From: Candidatus Iainarchaeum sp.
Lineage (GTDB): Archaea; Iainarchaeota; Iainarchaeia; Iainarchaeales; JAAZKV01
Assembly (NCBI GenBank): GCA_018691995.1
Contig: JABHJM010000039.1
Coordinates: 1-6,611, forward strand
Reading direction: 5' to 3'
Length of the DNA stretch: 6,611 nt
Under the pieces are notes generated by a model. It was not told the DNA's origin and did not search any database. It worked only from the letters and a program-made list of their open reading frames with translations. Every line of letters starts with the position of its first letter. Within the stretch, counting starts at the first letter, position 1. The translations under genes and the position numbers were made by a program. Positions 5,542 to 6,611 of this stretch are shown here, in pieces.

Positions 5542-6429
5542 TTATATAAGATTCATTTTTTGGACTAATTCTTCCACTATTTTTCTATTTTTTGTACCCA
5601 TTTCACAAATAGGGAGTCTATAAACCTCTTTTATCATTCCCTTCATTGCAAGCATTGCTTTTATTGGAATTGGGTTAGTTTCAATGAATTCTTTCTCAAA
5701 AAGCTCAGCTAATTCTGCATTTTTCTTTTCAGCCTCGTCCATATTCCCACTAAGAGCAAGAGAAACCATTTCACTCATTTCTTTTGGAATAACATTTGAA
5801 GCAACACTTATTACTCCATTTCCACCATTTTTAATTAACTCAAGTGCAACTCCATCATCTCCACTTAAAACACTAAAACCCTCTGGACGTTTTGCAATAA
5901 CATCTTTCATTTGATCCATATCTCCAGATGCTTCTTTTACTGCTACAATATTTTCACAATCATTTGCAAGGCGCATGAGTGTGTCTGTTTCAACATTCAC
6001 TCCTGTTCTTCCTTTTATATTGTAAACAACTATTGGAATTGAAACTGAATCTGCTACTGCTTTGAAATGTCTATACAATCCTTCTTGTGTTGGTTTGTTA
6101 TAATATGGATTTACAACAAGTGCCGCAGTAACTCCATCCCTTTCTGCTTCTTTTGTAAGTACAATTGCAGTGGCAGTTGAATTACTTCCTGTCCCAGCAA
6201 TTACTGGAACTCTTCCATTAACATGGTCAACTGTAAATTTAACTACTTTTGTATGTTCTTCTTCTGTAAGTGTTGGACTTTCTCCAGTTGTTCCACATGG
6301 AACTATTCCATTTATTCCATTTTCAATATTAAAATCAATTAATTTTCCAAGAACCTCATAATCAACACTCTCATCTTCTCCAAATGGTGTTACAATTGCA
6401 GTGAACACCCCGCTTAACATTTCAACCAT
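5542..6429 (-). CDS. dapA: 4-hydroxy-tetrahydrodipicolinate synthase
   Basis: DapA condenses pyruvate with aspartate semialdehyde, the first committed step of the diaminopimelate/lysine pathway. It is a 295-residue TIM barrel of normal length for the family (about 290-300). Key residues are visible: GTTGESPTL with T47/T48, AGTGSNST, PYYNKPTQEGLY with Y110, Y136 and R141 in YNIKGRTG, and Schiff-base Lys K165 in AVKEASGD. The full DapA Tyr-Thr-Tyr relay favours this function over related aldolases such as N-acetylneuraminate lyase or KDG aldolase. One oddity is Lys139, where the family usually has Pro (YNVPGRTG). The start at 6429 follows the dapB stop by 2 bases and has a G-run ribosome site, so it is translationally coupled; M4 (6420) is an alternative start. 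The 3' end overlaps a TATA-like string of the NUDIX gene. Confidence 0.97.
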   Translation of the reverse strand: MVEMLSGVFTAIVTPFGEDESVDYEVLGKLIDFNIENGINGIVPCGTTGESPTLTEEEHTKVVKFTVDHVNGRVPVIAGTGSNSTATAIVLTKEAERDGVTAALVVNPYYNKPTQEGLYRHFKAVADSVSIPIVVYNIKGRTGVNVETDTLMRLANDCENIVAVKEASGDMDQMKDVIAKRPEGFSVLSGDDGVALELIKNGGNGVISVASNVIPKEMSEMVSLALSGNMDEAEKKNAELAELFEKEFIETNPIPIKAMLAMKGMIKEVYRLPICEMGTKNRKIVEELVQKMNLI

Positions 6430-6431
6430 TC

Positions 6432-6611
6432 TTATTTCCCCCCAATAATATCTTTCATAAGATCATTAATATCAAAAAAGCCTTTTTTTCCGTTAATAAA
6501 TTCTGCTGCTAATACTGCTCCAAGAGCAAACCCTTCTCTTCCTCTTGCTCTGTGAGTTAATTCAATTGTATCTGCCTGTGAATCAAAAGTTACCGTGTGG
6601 GTTCCTGGAAT
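6432..6611 (-). CDS. dapB: 4-hydroxy-tetrahydrodipicolinate reductase, C-terminal part
   Basis: The last 59 residues are visible; the 5' end lies beyond the right edge of the window. DapB reduces the DapA product with NAD(P)H in the diaminopimelate/lysine pathway. The visible part matches the end of the C-terminal substrate-binding domain: PGTHTVTFDSQADTIELTHR, then ARGREGFALGAVLAAEF and GFFDINDLM, corresponding to the family's E(I/L)THxAxSR..FAxGAV pattern and the closing (F/Y)DMxDVL helix. The stop (6434-6432) is separated from the dapA ATG by only two bases, so the two pathway enzymes form one operon, dapB first. Confidence 0.93.
   Translation of the reverse strand: MPGTHTVTFDSQADTIELTHRARGREGFALGAVLAAEFINGKKGFFDINDLMKDIIGGK
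6438..6443 (-). promoter_or_regulatory. G-run acting as Shine-Dalgarno for dapA
   Basis: Six G in a row on the minus strand near the end of dapB lie 8 bases before the dapA ATG. A G-run can pair with the CCUCC anti-Shine-Dalgarno using G-U wobble, and the spacing is ideal. It is a striking run in such an AT-rich region and encodes Gly-Gly in DapB. Confidence 0.5.

Noticed and set aside
5684..6361. Plus-strand open frames across dapA
   Set aside because: They are antisense to a complete, motif-confirmed dapA and show no own start signals.

Overview
This AT-rich window looks archaeal. The strongest evidence is a full-length GatD and a full-length GatE, the two subunits of the Glu-tRNA(Gln) amidotransferase found only in archaea. 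Promoter layout agrees: TATA-like boxes with purine-rich BRE-like flanks sit about 25-29 bases upstream of start codons, U-rich tracts follow stop codons, and gene packing is tight. The small secreted proteins and compact style fit a DPANN-type archaeon (Woesearchaeota/Pacearchaeota-like), but that lineage is an inference; no rRNA is present to settle it.

Layout on the + strand: the 3' part of a Cys-rich, probably extracellular protein (1-926, 5' end outside the window), gatD (958-2268), a tyrosine-rich small secreted protein (2538-2939) and gatE (2991-4847). On the - strand: a 54-residue very basic protein (2271-2435) between gatD and the Tyr-rich gene, and a right-hand cluster read right to left: the 3' end of dapB (6432-6611), dapA (5542-6429), a NUDIX hydrolase (5042-5497) and a 58-residue CxxC/HxxC protein (4854-5030). 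No intergenic stretch exceeds about 105 bases. I saw no tRNA, rRNA, CRISPR array or insertion sequence.

Functionally, GatD and GatE together convert Glu-tRNA(Gln) to Gln-tRNA(Gln). GatD releases ammonia from an amide donor; GatE binds and activates the misacylated tRNA. DapA and DapB are consecutive enzymes of the diaminopimelate route to lysine. The NUDIX protein most resembles diadenosine-tetraphosphate hydrolases and may share a transcript with the CxxC/HxxC protein.

The most interesting parts are: the Tyr-rich secreted protein (35 Tyr in 133 residues) with a very strong leaderless promoter; an inverted repeat in the divergent promoter region beside it; two short genes (54 and 58 residues) that gene finders could miss; convergent gene pairs only 2 and 6 bases apart, where Lys-rich ends or adenine runs appear to supply U-tracts on the opposite strand; and a contrast between leaderless first genes and Shine-Dalgarno-led internal genes.
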